From contig JAPVLO010000161.1 of assembly GCA_027257055.1 (NCBI GenBank), positions 5,720,501-5,784,500 of the forward strand: a stretch of DNA of 64,000 nucleotides. The letters are read 5' to 3'. This DNA comes from Cephalopachus bancanus (lineage: Eukaryota; Chordata; Mammalia; Primates; Tarsiidae). Positions 23,546 to 33,480 of this stretch are shown here, piece by piece. Position 1 is the first letter of the stretch; the number at the start of each line of letters is the position of its first letter. A program made the position numbers and the translations under genes. The notes beneath the pieces were generated by a model that was given only the letters and a program-made list of their open reading frames with translations, searched no databases and was not told where the DNA came from.

Positions 23546-23759
23546 GCTGCTGCGTGTTTCCTCCTCAGCCCATCTCCCTGACTGCTGGGCTTTCGGGAGT
23601 TTGTTGATCTGGCCATTAGGAGCCACCAAGGAAGTGGAAAAACCGGGCAAAGTTGGTGAGAGTCGTGAGTGGAAGGGGAGGAGGCGGCCTCCTGTCAGAG
23701 TCGCTGTCCTGTCTAGGCTCCACCCCCTTCAAACAGGGCATCGAAGTGACCTCCTGCAA

Positions 23760-23868
23760 AAAAAAAAAAAGAAAAAGAAGAAAACGGTGCAGTGGTACAT
23801 ACCTGTAATCCCAGCTACACAGAAGGCTAAGATGGGAGAATTGACTGGGCAACATAGCAAGACCCTGT
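23760..23868 (+). mobile_element. Short Alu-arm fragment with A-runs at both ends
   Basis: About 85 bp of Alu-like sequence (GTGCAGTGGTACATACCTG onward, with an arm-internal deletion) lies between A-rich runs. Confidence 0.6.
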
Positions 23869-23874
23869 TAAAAA

Positions 23875-24180
23875 AGAGAAAGAAGCCGGGCTCGGTGGCT
23901 CAGCCTGTAATCCCAGCACTTTGGGAGGCTGAGGTGAGTGCATTGCCTGAGCCCACGGGTTCGAGACCCACCTGGGCAACCTGGCGAGACCTCATCTCTA
24001 CAATAAGTCAAAAATTAGCCAGGCGTGGTAGCACACACCTGTAGTTCCAGTTACTTGGAAGGCTGAGGCGGAAGGATAGCCGGAGCCCAGCAGGTGGAGG
24101 CTGCGGTGGCCGGGAGCGGCCGCTGCACTCCAGTCTGGGCGACAGAGTGAGACTCCAACTCAAAAAAAAAATAGAGAAAA
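23875..24180 (+). mobile_element. Alu, long-linker, downstream of ASL
   Basis: The body is about 23886-24167, a complete dimer with A tail, flanked by AAGAGAAAG and ATAGAGAAA. Confidence 0.9.
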
Positions 24181-24411
24181 TATGACCTTCTGTCTTGGCA
24201 GGACTGTCTGGACTCCCCCCCTGCTCTCATTCTCCCCTTTCTTAACCCGCCCTTCCCTGGACCATTCAGGCACATTTCAGGGAGGCCCTGGGCTGAGGAC
24301 AGTGCCAGGGTAACCTGTGCCTTCTTAAGAGGCATAGTGTATTTGGTGGCAAAGTCAGTCATCCAGCGTGTCATGCTAGGCCCAAGACTAGCTTTATACA
24401 AAGAAGAAGAT
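24181..24411. other. Unique spacer
   Basis: No repeat or exon is recognised. Confidence 0.5.
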
Positions 24412-24676
24412 GAGCCGGGCTCGGTGCTCAGCCTGTAATCCCGTGTTTTGGGAGGCTGAGGTGAGTGGATTGCCTGAGCTTGTGGGTTCAAGACCTGCCT
24501 GGGCAACTTGACGAGACCTCATCTCTACAATAAAATTTAAAAAATCAGCCGGGCATGGTAGCACGTGCCTGTAATTCCGGCTGCTCGGAAGGCTGAGGCG
24601 GAAGGATCGCCGGAGCCCAGCAGGTCGAGGCTGCGGTGGCCGGGAGTGGCCACTGTACTCCAGTCTGGGTGACAGA
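24412..24676 (+). mobile_element. Alu, long-linker, without A tail
   Basis: It reads normally up to CTGGGTGACAGAG and then stops without CCAACTC-A(n), so its 3' end is lost. Confidence 0.88.
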
Positions 24677-24907
24677 GCCTTCTCCACCCTAGAGAGTGAT
24701 GTACAGATAAATTCCCCCACACTAGCCACTAGGCAAGGGTGACAAGGATGTGGGGCCTGGAGGGGACCTTCTCTGTGCCGCTAAGGAAAGGATGGTCACA
24801 CCTCATCTGCAAAGGGCCCCAGGTACTGGCACATGGTAAGAATTAGGAAGAGTCCATGATGAGACCTCTTCCACACGAATCTCCCCAAAATCCTGGTAAG
24901 AAATGTT

Positions 24908-25228
24908 TGAAATTCATATTTCTTTTTTTTTTTTGACTTGGAGTCTCACTCTGTCACCCAGACTGGAGTGCAGTGGCCGCTCCCGGCCCCCGTAGCCTCC
25001 ACCTGCTGGGCTCCGGCGATCCTTCCGCCTCAGCCTTCCAAGCAGCTGGAACTACAGGCGCGCACTACCACGCTTGGCTGAATTTTGATTTTATTGTAGA
25101 GATGAGGTCTCGCCAAGTTGCCCAGGCGGGTCTCGAACCTGCGGGCTCAGGCAATCCACTCACCTCAGCCTCCCAAAGTGCTGGGATTACAGGCTGAGCC
25201 ACCGAGCCCGGCTTGAAATTCATATTTC
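24908..25228 (-). mobile_element. Alu, antisense, with 15-bp TSD
   Basis: TGAAATTCATATTTC occurs at 24908-24922 and 25214-25228. Confidence 0.94.
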
Positions 25229-25478
25229 AATAGCAGAGATAAACAGACTAAACTCGAGGAAGAATGAATAACCCCTCCCAAGTGGTTTTGGGAGCAATGG
25301 AAGATTTTGTAAACTAGAGAACCAAAACTCTAGCAGTGAGGCCATAGCAGCAGATTCCAAAAAGAGTCAAAGCTATGAGCCACAGATAGAATCTTCCAGA
25401 GTAGTCTCAAAGTGTGGTTCCAGGCTATGAGCACCTGGGAACTTGTTAGAAATGCAAATTTTCACTGGGTGTGGTGAC

Positions 25479-26186
25479 TGTAACATGTCAACTCCGAATT
25501 TGAGAGGTCTTGCGTGTAATGTTCTTTATCTCAAAGATGTCACCCAGACATCCAGCAGAGAAAGACATAGGTTTATTAGAACTTGAGGGGGCTGGGCTGG
25601 GTGGCTCAGCCTGTAATCCCAGCACTTTGGGAGACCAAGATGAGTGCATTGCCTGAGCCTGTAGATTCGAGACCACACCGGGCAACTTGGCGAGACCTCG
25701 TCTCTACAATAAATCAAAAATTAGCTGGGCATGGTAGCATGCACCTATAGTTCCAGCTACTTGGAAGGCTGAGGTGGAAGGATCGCCGGAGTCCAGCAGG
25801 TCAACGCTGGGATGGCCGTGGCCATGGCTGTGAGTGTGCCACTCAGCCAGGGCAACAGAGTGAGACTGCAACTCAAAAAAAAGAACTTACAGAAGGCACT
25901 GATGCTGGCCAGTCGGAAAAAAGAATCAACTTGAGACAAAGCAGTTTTGTAATCAAGTTAATTATTCAAGCTATATGCAGTGTTTACCATTACATTGAGT
26001 AGGGGTGCCACCCACATTGTTCTCAGCTCTGCTCTGTCACCTGCATCTTGTGATTCATTACTGGGAATATGCGTATCCTGCAGAGACCAGCCTTGGCCAG
26101 AGGCTCCTCCCTGAGTGGGGAGTCAGGGGAGACCAAGAGAAGCCAGGTATAAGGGGAAAAGAGTATGTCCAGACAATTACCTCACA
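25479..26186 (-). repeat. 3' LTR of the minus-strand provirus
   Basis: On the + strand it opens TGTAACATG and ends ATTACCTCACA. It aligns with 30305-31019 outside the Alus. An Alu occupies about 25589-25881 with AGAACTT repeated at 25579-25585 and 25882-25888. Confidence 0.87.
25589..25881 (+). mobile_element. Alu inside the 3' LTR, long-linker
   Basis: This is a complete dimer with AGAACTT target repeats. The right LTR lacks it at this position. Confidence 0.92.
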
Positions 26187-26275
26187 TTTCACCCCTACGT
26201 TGACCTTTCCCACCCCTTACAATCTTCAGGCAACATTGATCTTCCACAAGTTCCCTGAGGCAGAAACAAATCAAA

Positions 26276-26330
26276 CGGTGAGCATGTCACTGCACTCCAG
26301 CCTGGATGACAGAGTGAGGCTCTGACTACA
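26276..26330 (+). mobile_element. 5'-truncated Alu scrap
   Basis: Only about 55 bases of the Alu 3' end are present (GTCACTGCACTCCAGCCTGG onward) within the provirus interior. Confidence 0.75.
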
Positions 26331-26339
26331 AACAAACAC

Positions 26340-27080
26340 ATGGCATTCATATTCTGCATATGCAATAAGGGGCACAGGATCTGAACAGCAAAATTGCTAT
26401 AGTGATTATAATACCTAGGATTAGCTTTTCCCAAAAAGAAAAAAGCTTAGTGATCCAAACCACTTGGAAAAGAGGTCTCAGGCTAAGGGTGATAAGATAA
26501 ATGTTTGAGAGGAACAAGCAAAGGCAAATCCCGATTATCTAGTGAAACATTCCTGTCCTGTGACAGCGCCATGGCACTCTGGAGAGGCCTCCCTGGCCTG
26601 GAATACCATGCTCTACGGGGTCCAGGAGCCCTCTCGCCCATGGCATGAAAGGACAGTGGGGATGTCCTGAATTGCCACATAGAAATGATATTAGTCGCCC
26701 TTTTGAGTATGTGAAACCCTGGGTTCTTACACGTAAAGGTATTTGTCAATTTTCCCATAACCATAGGATGAATAAATTATGAACTAGCCTCTCTCCCAAG
26801 GGAGCCAGCAGGGGGCGCCAGTGGGTTTTAGATTGAACTTCCCAGGGCCAGCGGAGAGTCTTCTCTGGGTACTATGTCCCGTGGGGCGGGCAGCGACAGG
26901 TTATTCTCACTTCCAGAGCTTGACTGCCATGATGATTCTTGGGTCCGGATTTGCATTCTCGGGGACATTGCCCATGGTTATATAAAACATGGCTAGGGAT
27001 GCTGGACAGCCAGCACAGGGTCTTGCTGAGAGTATGAACTACTTCCTGCAGTCAAGTCTCCCACCCCTGCAATAAGTGCT
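26340..27080 (-). pseudogene. 3' pol (integrase-like) remnant of the provirus
   Basis: Position between RNase H and the 3' LTR predicts integrase and beyond. An open stretch at 26483-26764 on the minus strand contains a GERAPGPRR...YSRPGRP-type basic segment as in the C-terminal part of retroviral integrases, but I cannot see the zinc finger or DDE triad. It is fragmentary and non-functional. Confidence 0.4.
26805..26818 (+). promoter_or_regulatory. Strong CTCF-like motif
   Basis: CCAGCAGGGGGCGC matches the CTCF core consensus without mismatch and is followed by CAGTGG. It lies in the provirus interior, 3.3 kb downstream of the ASL poly(A) signal. Binding is untested. Confidence 0.5.
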
Positions 27081-27103
27081 GATCTGTCTTTAAAGTATTC
27101 TTA

Positions 27104-27406
27104 GCCGGGCTCGGTGGCTCAGCCTGTAATCCCGCGCTTTGGGAGGCTGAGGTGAGTGTATTGCCTGAGCCCGCGGGTTCAAGACCCGCCTGGGCAGCGA
27201 GACCTCATCTCTACAATAAATCAAAAAATCAGCCGGGCATGGTAGCTCATGCCTGTAATTCCGACTACTCAGAAGGCTGAGGCGGAAGGATCGCCAGAGC
27301 CCAGCAGGTCAAGGCTGCCGCGGCCGGGAGCAGCCACTGCACTCCAGTCTGGGCGACAGAGTGAGACTCCAACTCAAAAAAATAAATAAATAAACAAAAA
27401 ATAAAG
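27104..27406 (+). mobile_element. Alu, short-linker, in provirus
   Basis: This is a complete dimer with an A-rich (AAAT)n tail. The flanks TAAAGTATTCTT and TAAAGCGTTCTTT are a probable mutated target repeat. Confidence 0.9.
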
Positions 27407-27419
27407 CGTTCTTTAGCAG

Positions 27420-27860
27420 AATGCCCTGCCACATATCTTGGTCCCCTGGGAGCTTCTGTCCATTGCTGCTGGTGCCAGCCCTTTGAACACCACCCAACTG
27501 TCTGCAAACTGTCAGTGGGCCTAGCTCTTTGGATATCGTTGCCCGCAATTCTGCCCACTGACTGCTTTGCCCAGTCCTGTCTTCCATCTAGACAGTGTCT
27601 GTTTTTGACTGGTATGCAATGGCTAGCCATTGAAGGGGTTGTCCCCGACATATTCCGTCTGTGTACCAAGCCTCTTCTGGGACTGGCAGTACTCCCTCCC
27701 TAACATTCAAGGGGGTAAAAACTGATCCACTGGTTGGTCACCCACACTGACAAATGTTGTTGGCCCTGGGAGCTACTGCAGTTCCTGGCTTGGAGGACTC
27801 GTAGAGAGCTTCCTCTGCTGGTGTAGATAAGCTCACCACTTGATCAGGGTTGTCATCTGT
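27420..27860 (-). pseudogene. Retroviral RNase H remnant
   Basis: The minus strand encodes a QWAELRA motif near 27540-27566 in a context typical of pol RNase H (the acidic residue followed by SSQWAELRA). Stops and frameshifts interrupt it, and an Alu lies just beyond it at 27406. Confidence 0.7.
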
Positions 27861-27864
27861 GTGG

Positions 27865-28410
27865 CTAAATTGTGGGGGGCCTATGAACACGGGCAGGGCA
27901 GTGTGCAGTTACCAGGGCTTGCCAAGAGAGCTTGATATACTGCGTTGACCTGTTGTTCCATGGGACTGTGGTAGGTTTCATTGCCTTTGCAGGCGTGTGA
28001 CCAAAAGCCAGTGGGAAGTTGAGCTTTCCTCTGCCGCTGTCAAAGCCCCCCAAGCATAATCCCTCCTGGGTAACATTTATAGCCAATTCTCAGGGCAGGG
28101 ATTGATTTAGAATGCCCAGTGCCTGGAGGGCACCCACAGGACTTTTGGCAGTACTGAATGCCTGTTGGCACCCCCTTGTCCAGTCCCAGTGGGATCCCTC
28201 CTCCTTAGTCAATATATACAAGGGTTGTACTATCCGTGCTAAATGTGAGACAAATGCCCTCCAATACCCCAACAAGCCCCCAGATTTCTGCAGCTGCTTT
28301 GGGCAGTGCTGGGTAGGGAAAAGCCTGGATCTGTTCCTCTGTAAATGTTCAGGCAGCTGGAGTGTTTCCTGCTCTAGGTCTGTAAGAGAATCGGTGGTTA
28401 GCATGACGTC
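27865..28410 (-). pseudogene. Retroviral reverse transcriptase C-terminal/connection remnant
   Basis: The minus strand at 28090-28404 encodes the YWRAFVSHLARIVQPLY-type segment of class III/II pol followed by a WDW motif and QQAF. 27865-28086 continues the connection toward RNase H. The YxDD core is not seen as an intact block (DDV-type codons occur near 28400 just at the frame start). It is broken. Confidence 0.75.
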
Positions 28411-28499
28411 ATCTATACAATGATGTAAAGACAGTGATGCCAGTCACCTGCAACTTTCCAAATCTTGAGCGACTGTGCGGTAATATAACTTAGGACTCT

Positions 28500-28820
28500 G
28501 CAAATACCCCGTCAGAGCTGGGCTCGGTGGCTCAGCCTGTAATCCCGCGCGCCTTTGGGAGTCTGAGGTGAGTGGATTGCCTGAGCCCGCGGGTTCGAGA
28601 CCCGCCTGGGCAGCGAGACCTCATCTCTACAATAAATCCAAAAATCAGCCGGGCGTGGTAGCGCGTGCCTGTAATTCCGGCTACTTGGAAGGCTGAGGTG
28701 GAAGGATTGCCGGAGCCCAGCAGGTCAAGGCTGCGGTGGCCAGGAGCGGCCACTGCACTCCAGTCTGGGCGACCGAGTGAGACTCCAACTCACAAAAAAA
28801 AAAAAAAAAAATACCCCATC
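28500..28820 (+). mobile_element. Alu, short-linker, in provirus
   Basis: The body is about 28515-28811. The flanks AATACCCCGTCAG and AATACCCCATCAG form a 13-bp target repeat with one difference. Confidence 0.92.
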
Positions 28821-28831
28821 AGCAGCACCAC

Positions 28832-28879
28832 GAGCGTCCGTTGTCTTCTTTCCCGGAGCGTCCGTTGTCTTCTTTCCCG
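28832..28879 (-). repeat. 24-bp tandem duplication
   Basis: The unit GAGCGTCCGTTGTCTTCTTT plus CCCG occurs twice in perfect tandem within the gag/pol region of the provirus. Confidence 0.9.
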
Positions 28880-29162
28880 GGTCTTGACAATCTGCATGAA
28901 TATCAATACTAAAAAAGCTTTAGCCAACAGCACAAAGATGCCTTGGTGTGTATTCCAACCTGGGGCTTACGCTGAGCTCTGCCTGCACCAATGCCATGAT
29001 GAGAGCAGCGCCTACCAGAACCGGCTCTAGAGACCCTGCACACTTCTGTTCTGCCCTACAGCTGCCTGTCTGCTCACTTTTCCTTTGGAGGGGAACCTCC
29101 TTTTTACTGGGGGGGTCCACTCTAGTATCTGGACCTCAGTCCTCTATTCAGAGATAGGTTGG

Positions 29163-29241
29163 GAGTGAGCGTGCCACTACACTCCAGCCTGGGTGACAAG
29201 AGTGAGACTCCCACTCAAAAAAATAAAATCAAGCAAAACCC
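29163..29241 (+). mobile_element. 5'-truncated Alu 3' end with LTR-like flank
   Basis: About 60 bases of Alu 3' end are followed by AATAAAATCAAGCAAAAC, the same 3' flank as the Alu inside the 5' LTR at 30494-30797. Confidence 0.8.
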
Positions 29242-29413
29242 CTTTTCTTTGGAGAGCTGCTTCTATAATCCCACCAATACCATATCTGGTTGCTTATTTA
29301 AATCTATCTTGTTGGGATTACCCTTGGCTTAATTAAATCTGTCCATATTTGCTGATGGGTTGCTTTTATGGGACCCTCTGAACCTTTTTTTCCTTTTTGG
29401 GTTCTCTTTCACC

Positions 29414-29702
29414 TTTTTTTTCTTTTGTCGGAGTCTCACTCTGTCACCCAGGCTGGAGTGCCATGGCACGCTCCCGGCCATCTCAGCCTCAACCTGCTGG
29501 GCTCAGGTAATCCTTCCACCTCAGCCTTCCAAGTAGCTGGAACTACAGGCGTGTGCCACCATGCCCGACAAATTTTTTGATTTATTGTGGAGACAAAATC
29601 TTACCAAGTTACCCAGGCTGGTCTTGAACTCCCGGCCTCAGGCAATCTCGTCTTGGTCTCCCAAAATGCTGGAATTACTGGCGTGAGCCACCGCGCCCGG
29701 CC
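29414..29702 (-). mobile_element. Alu, antisense, in provirus
   Basis: This is a complete antisense dimer ending GCGCCCGGCC. Confidence 0.9.
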
Positions 29703-30282
29703 TCACCTTTATTTCATCCTCCTCTTCAGAGGAGTCTGATTCTTCCGTGGGGTCCCACATTCGTGGGTCCCACTTCCTGTGAGCTACCAGGGTGCAGATA
29801 TGCGCCATAGGCAACTATTTTTCTTTCATTTTCACGAAGTGTCACGCTAAGTTGTATAGCTGATGGCTAGTCTGCTCCAGGTGGCGATTAAGCATGTCCC
29901 TGCTTTCTGCCTGAATTAACTGAGCGTCTTTCCCATCTTAATGCCTCCTGCAATTTCTGCACCTGGCTCCTCGTGGCTGTCTCCTCTTTGGTAGCCACTT
30001 GGAGACTGCAAAGCAGGAGACTATGCGACAGCCACTGCGACTGCACGGCCACCTTTTTTCTTCTGAAATTGTCCCTTCTCATTAATTGCTTTTGATGATT
30101 CCAGCAGTCCAGCCAGCATTTTCAGGACATTCCCACACTCACACAGTGGCCCCCAGCTATTTACCAAGCTGGCAACTTCGAACCACATCCCACTAGTGGC
30201 CCACCCTGTGATTTCCCCCAGCAACATTGCCTCCTTCCTCTGTCTTTCCTGTGGCCACTACAACGGGGGACTTCTCTGGACT

Positions 30283-30302
30283 ATCCCACCACGACTACAC
30301 CA
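30283..30302 (-). promoter_or_regulatory. Primer-binding site, serine-tRNA-like
   Basis: On the minus strand, two bases after the LTR CA end, lies TGGTGTAGTCGTGGTGGGAT. It begins TGG as PBS sites do and shares TGG-GTAGTCG with the serine-tRNA type (recalled as TGGCGTAGTCGGCAGGAT). Confidence 0.6.
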
Positions 30303-30304
30303 AT

Positions 30305-31019
30305 TGTAAAACGGCAACCCCAAATCTGAGAGGGCTTGTGTGTAATGTTCTTTCTTCCAAATAAGTCACCTAGAGATCCAGCAAGGAAAGACGCTGGTTT
30401 ATTGGAACTTACAGGAGGCAACGATGGTGGCCAGTCGGTGAAGAAAGAATCTGCCTCTCAGGACAGTACAGCAAGCAGTTTTAAAATCAAGCAGGCCAGG
30501 CACGGTGGCTCAGCCTGCAATCCCAGCACCTTGGGAGGCTGAGGCGTGAGGATTGCCTGAGCCTGGGAGTTCGAGACCAGCCTGGGCAACTTGGTGAGAC
30601 CTCGACTCTACAGTAAATCACAGAATCTAGCCGGGCATGGTGACGTGCATCTGTAGTTCCAGCTAATTGGAAAGGTGAGGCAGAAGGATCTCCTAAGCCC
30701 AGCAGGTTAAGACTGCAGTGGCCGTGAGCGTGCCACTGCACTCCAGCCTGGGCGACAAGAGTGAGACTCCCAATCAGAAAAATAAAATCAAGCAAAACTA
30801 ATTGTTCAAATTACATACAGTGTTTACAATTACATTGAGTAAGGATGCCACATACGTTGTTCTCACCTCTGCTCAATCACCTGCACCCCATGACTCATTA
30901 CTGGTAATATGCATTTTCTGTAGAAACCAGCCTTGACCAGAGGCTCCTCCCTGAGGGTGGGGGCAGAAAGAAGCCAGGTATAGGGAGAAAAGAGTCTGTG
31001 TCCAGACAGTTACCTCACA
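30305..31019 (-). repeat. 5' LTR of the minus-strand provirus
   Basis: On the + strand it opens TGTAAAACGG and ends GTTACCTCACA. It aligns along its length with 25479-26186. An Alu sits at 30494-30783. Confidence 0.88.
30483..30794 (+). mobile_element. Alu inside the 5' LTR with 11-bp TSD
   Basis: AAAATCAAGCA occurs at 30483-30493 and 30784-30794. The left LTR lacks this Alu. Confidence 0.93.
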
Positions 31020-31437
31020 GTGGCTCATTCCTGTAATTCTACAACTTTGGGAGGTGAGGCAAGAGAATCACTAGAGGCCAGGAGTTTGAGACCTGCCTGG
31101 GCAACATAAGTAGACCCAAATCCCCACAAAAAGTTTTAAAAAATTAGATGTGTGGTGGTGCACGTCTGTATCCCCAGCTACTTGGGAAGCAGAGATGGGA
31201 GGATTGCTTGAGCTCAGGGGGTCAAGACTGCAGAGAACTCTGAAGGTACCACTGCATTCCAACCTGGGGGGCAGATTGAGACCACATCTCTGGGGGGGGA
31301 AGCAAACTTTCAGAACCCACCCAGACCTACTAAAGCAGACACTAGGTACCACCCAGCATCTAGTTTAACAAGTTTACCAGGTGATTCTGATGTGTACTTA
31401 AATCTGAAAATCACTGGTCTCTAAAACCTTGTTGCAT

Positions 31438-31807
31438 AAACTTACTGCAAGCCAGGCTCGGTGGCTCAGCCTATAATCCCGCGCCTTTGGGAGGCTGAGG
31501 TGAGTGGATTGCCTGAGCCCGCGGGTTCGAGGCTGAGGTGAGTGGATTGCCTGAGCCCGCCTGAGGTGAGTGGATTGCCTGAGCCTGCTGCCCAACCTGG
31601 GCAGCGAGACCTCATCTGTACAATAAATCCAAAAATCAGCCGGGCGTGGTAGCGCATACCTGTAATTCCAGCTACTTGGAAGGCTGAGGCGGAAGGATCG
31701 CCAGAGCCCAGCAGGTCGAGGCTGCGGTGGCCGGGAGCGGCCACTGCACTCCAGCCCGGGCGACAGAGTGAACTCCAACTCAAAAAAACCACAAAAACTT
31801 ACTGCAA
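31438..31807 (+). mobile_element. Alu, short-linker, with internal triplication and 13-bp TSD
   Basis: AAACTTACTGCAA lies at 31438-31450 and 31795-31807. Within the left arm the segment CTGAGGTGAGTGGATTGCCT occurs three times in tandem between about 31494 and 31580. Confidence 0.93.
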
Positions 31808-31925
31808 ACCAGCAACACCAGCCTCACCTAGATCCCACCTTGACCTACTGATTCAGTTCAACAAACTCGCCAGGTGCCTGCTCTGTGCATCACAGTGCTG
31901 ATGCACTCTGATGCAGAGAAAATGC
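31808..31925 (+). mobile_element. Second MER5-like remnant
   Basis: 'caacaccagcctcacctaga', 'ccttgacctactgattcag' and 'aacaaactcgccaggtg' follow the MER5A order with gaps. Confidence 0.45.
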
Positions 31926-32110
31926 CTAAAGCATAGTCTCAGAAATGGAGCACCTTATGTCTACCAAACAGCAAATAGTATTAAAATAATAATTTTAATA
32001 CATAGGACAAGGAGAACTGCAATAGAGTGAATAAGAAGATTTCTGTGGTGACGATCCTACCACCTCCATCGATGGGGGACACCTTGATATAAGTGGGCAA
32101 TCCTGATAAA
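31926..32110. other. Spacer, nothing recognised
   Basis: AT-rich sequence without identifiable genes. Confidence 0.5.
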
Positions 32111-32410
32111 AATTCCTACCCATAGGCTCAGCCTGTAATCCAAACACTTTGGGAGGCCAAGGCGAGTGGATTGCCTGAGCCTGCGGGTTTGAGACCAGCC
32201 CAGGCAACTTGGTGAGACCTCATTCCTACAATAAATAAAAAATTAGCTGGGCATGTTAGCGCATGCCTATAGTTCCGGCTACTTGGAAGGCTGAGGTGGA
32301 AGATCGCCAGAGCCCAGCAGGTTGACGCTGGGGTGGCCATGAATGTGCCACTGCACTCCAGCCTGGGCAACAGAGTGAGACTCCAACTAAAAAAAAAAAA
32401 ATTCCTAACT
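32109..32410 (+). mobile_element. Alu, 5'-truncated by about 15 nt
   Basis: It starts at AGGCTCAGCCTGTAATCC. AAAAATTCCTA precedes it and follows its A tail, so truncation happened at insertion. Confidence 0.88.
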
Positions 32411-32622
32411 GAACTAACATCAGCCTCTCAGTGCTTCTTATCCATGAACCTGGCCACATGTGGTCTTACCTCACTAAAACAAATGGTCCTGGCCTAGCTC
32501 AGGGAAAGACAGTTTGTATAGGTTTCCTCCAGGCTCTGCCCGTACGTGAACCACTTCTCATATCTGCCTCTCTTGTTCTGCTACAAACTGGTTTAATCTT
32601 TTCCACTTCTTACTTTTTGATT

Positions 32623-32912
32623 TTTTTCTTTTTTTTGAGTTGGAGTCTCACTCTGTCACCCAGACTGGAGTGCAGTGGCATGATCACAGCTACCACAACC
32701 TCAACCTTCTGGGCTCAGGCAATCCTTCCATCTCAGCCTTCCAAGTAGCTGGGACTACAGGCACACACTACCACACTCAGCTAATTTTTTTTTTTTTTTT
32801 TTGTAGCGATGAGGTCTTGCCATGTTGCTCAAACTTCTGGGCTCAGGCAATCCTCTCACCTTAGCTTCCCAAAGTGCCAGCATTACAGGCATGAGTCACT
32901 GCATCTGGCCTT
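32623..32912 (-). mobile_element. Alu, antisense
   Basis: This is a complete antisense dimer with an expanded T run in the middle linker. Confidence 0.9.
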
Positions 32913-32939
32913 CTCTGCTTTTTTTTTCTTTTTTTAATT

Positions 32940-33480
32940 TCAGCATCTATTTACACCAAAGCTCAGTGTGCGACCTTGTATTGCTTTCTTATGGCTGCTG
33001 TAACAAATTACCACAAACGTAATGGCTTAAAACAGCCTAAACATATTATAATTTTGGACATCAGAAGCCTGACATAGGTTTACTGAGACACAGTCAAGTG
33101 TCAGCAGAGCTAGGCTTCCTCCAGAGGATCTAGAGGAGAATTTGTCTCCTTGTCTTTGCCTGTTTCCAGAGGCCACTCGCATTCCTTGGCTTGTGGTTTT
33201 TTTTCCTTCATCTTCGAAATCAGCAGAGTAGCATCTTCAAATCTCTCCCTGCTTCCATTGTCAATTTCCTTCTTCTGCTCGACCCTTCTGCCTCCCTCTT
33301 ATAAGGATCCTTTCGATTACATTGGATCCACCCAGATAAGTGAGGATACTCACATCTCAAGATTCTCAACTTAATCATCTGCTAAGTCCCTTTAATCATG
33401 TAAGGTAACATATTTGCAGGTTCTGGGCATTATGGCATGGACATTTCTGAGGGAATCATTATTCAGACTATCACAGTCCA
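32940..33480 (-). repeat. Old LTR-like repeat (MLT/MaLR-type), antisense
   Basis: It contains the widespread text 'gctgctgtaacaaattacca' and 'taatggcttaaaacag', ending near CAGACTATCACAG. The family name is tentative. Confidence 0.4.

Larger units (their letters stand above)
28815..30284 (-). pseudogene. gag/leader-like region of the provirus
   Basis: The region between the PBS-like site and the RT remnant should be gag and protease. Minus-strand frames such as 29888-30227 have a coiled, Lys/Glu/Gln-rich stretch after a frameshift, but no zinc knuckle is seen. An antisense Alu and an Alu scrap interrupt it. Confidence 0.45.
25479..31019 (-). mobile_element. Endogenous retrovirus with paired LTRs, ERVL/HERV-S-like, minus strand
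   Basis: Direct LTRs lie at 25479-26186 and 30305-31019, both TG...CA, each with its own later Alu. The flanking 5-mers GTGAC and GTGGC differ by one base, a probable 5-bp target duplication. On the minus strand the order is LTR, PBS-like site, gag-like, RT, RNase H, integrase-like, LTR. The internal region is about 4.1 kb including some 1 kb of Alus, so much is deleted, and all frames carry stops. The class III call rests on the pol character and a serine-tRNA-like PBS. Confidence 0.85.
25463..31297 (+). mobile_element. Old Alu split by a provirus (pieces 25463-25478 and 31020-31297)
   Basis: The left piece is the first 16 bases (CACTGGGTGTGGTGAC). The right piece resumes at GTGGCTCATTCCTG and runs to the 3' end. 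Its divergence is AluJ-like. It sits inside MER5A. Confidence 0.82.
25402..31424 (+). mobile_element. MER5A split by Alu plus provirus (pieces 25402-25462 and 31298-31424)
   Basis: The left piece reads 'cacctgggaacttgttagaa' and the right piece 'acccagacctactaaagcag' through 'ccaggtgattctgatgtgta'. Together they make one MER5A in the right order, interrupted by 5.8 kb. Confidence 0.8.

Noticed and set aside
28090..28404. Retroviral pol frame as a possibly functional or co-opted gene
   Set aside because: It is a 100-codon fragment flanked by stops and Alus, without an intact catalytic core.
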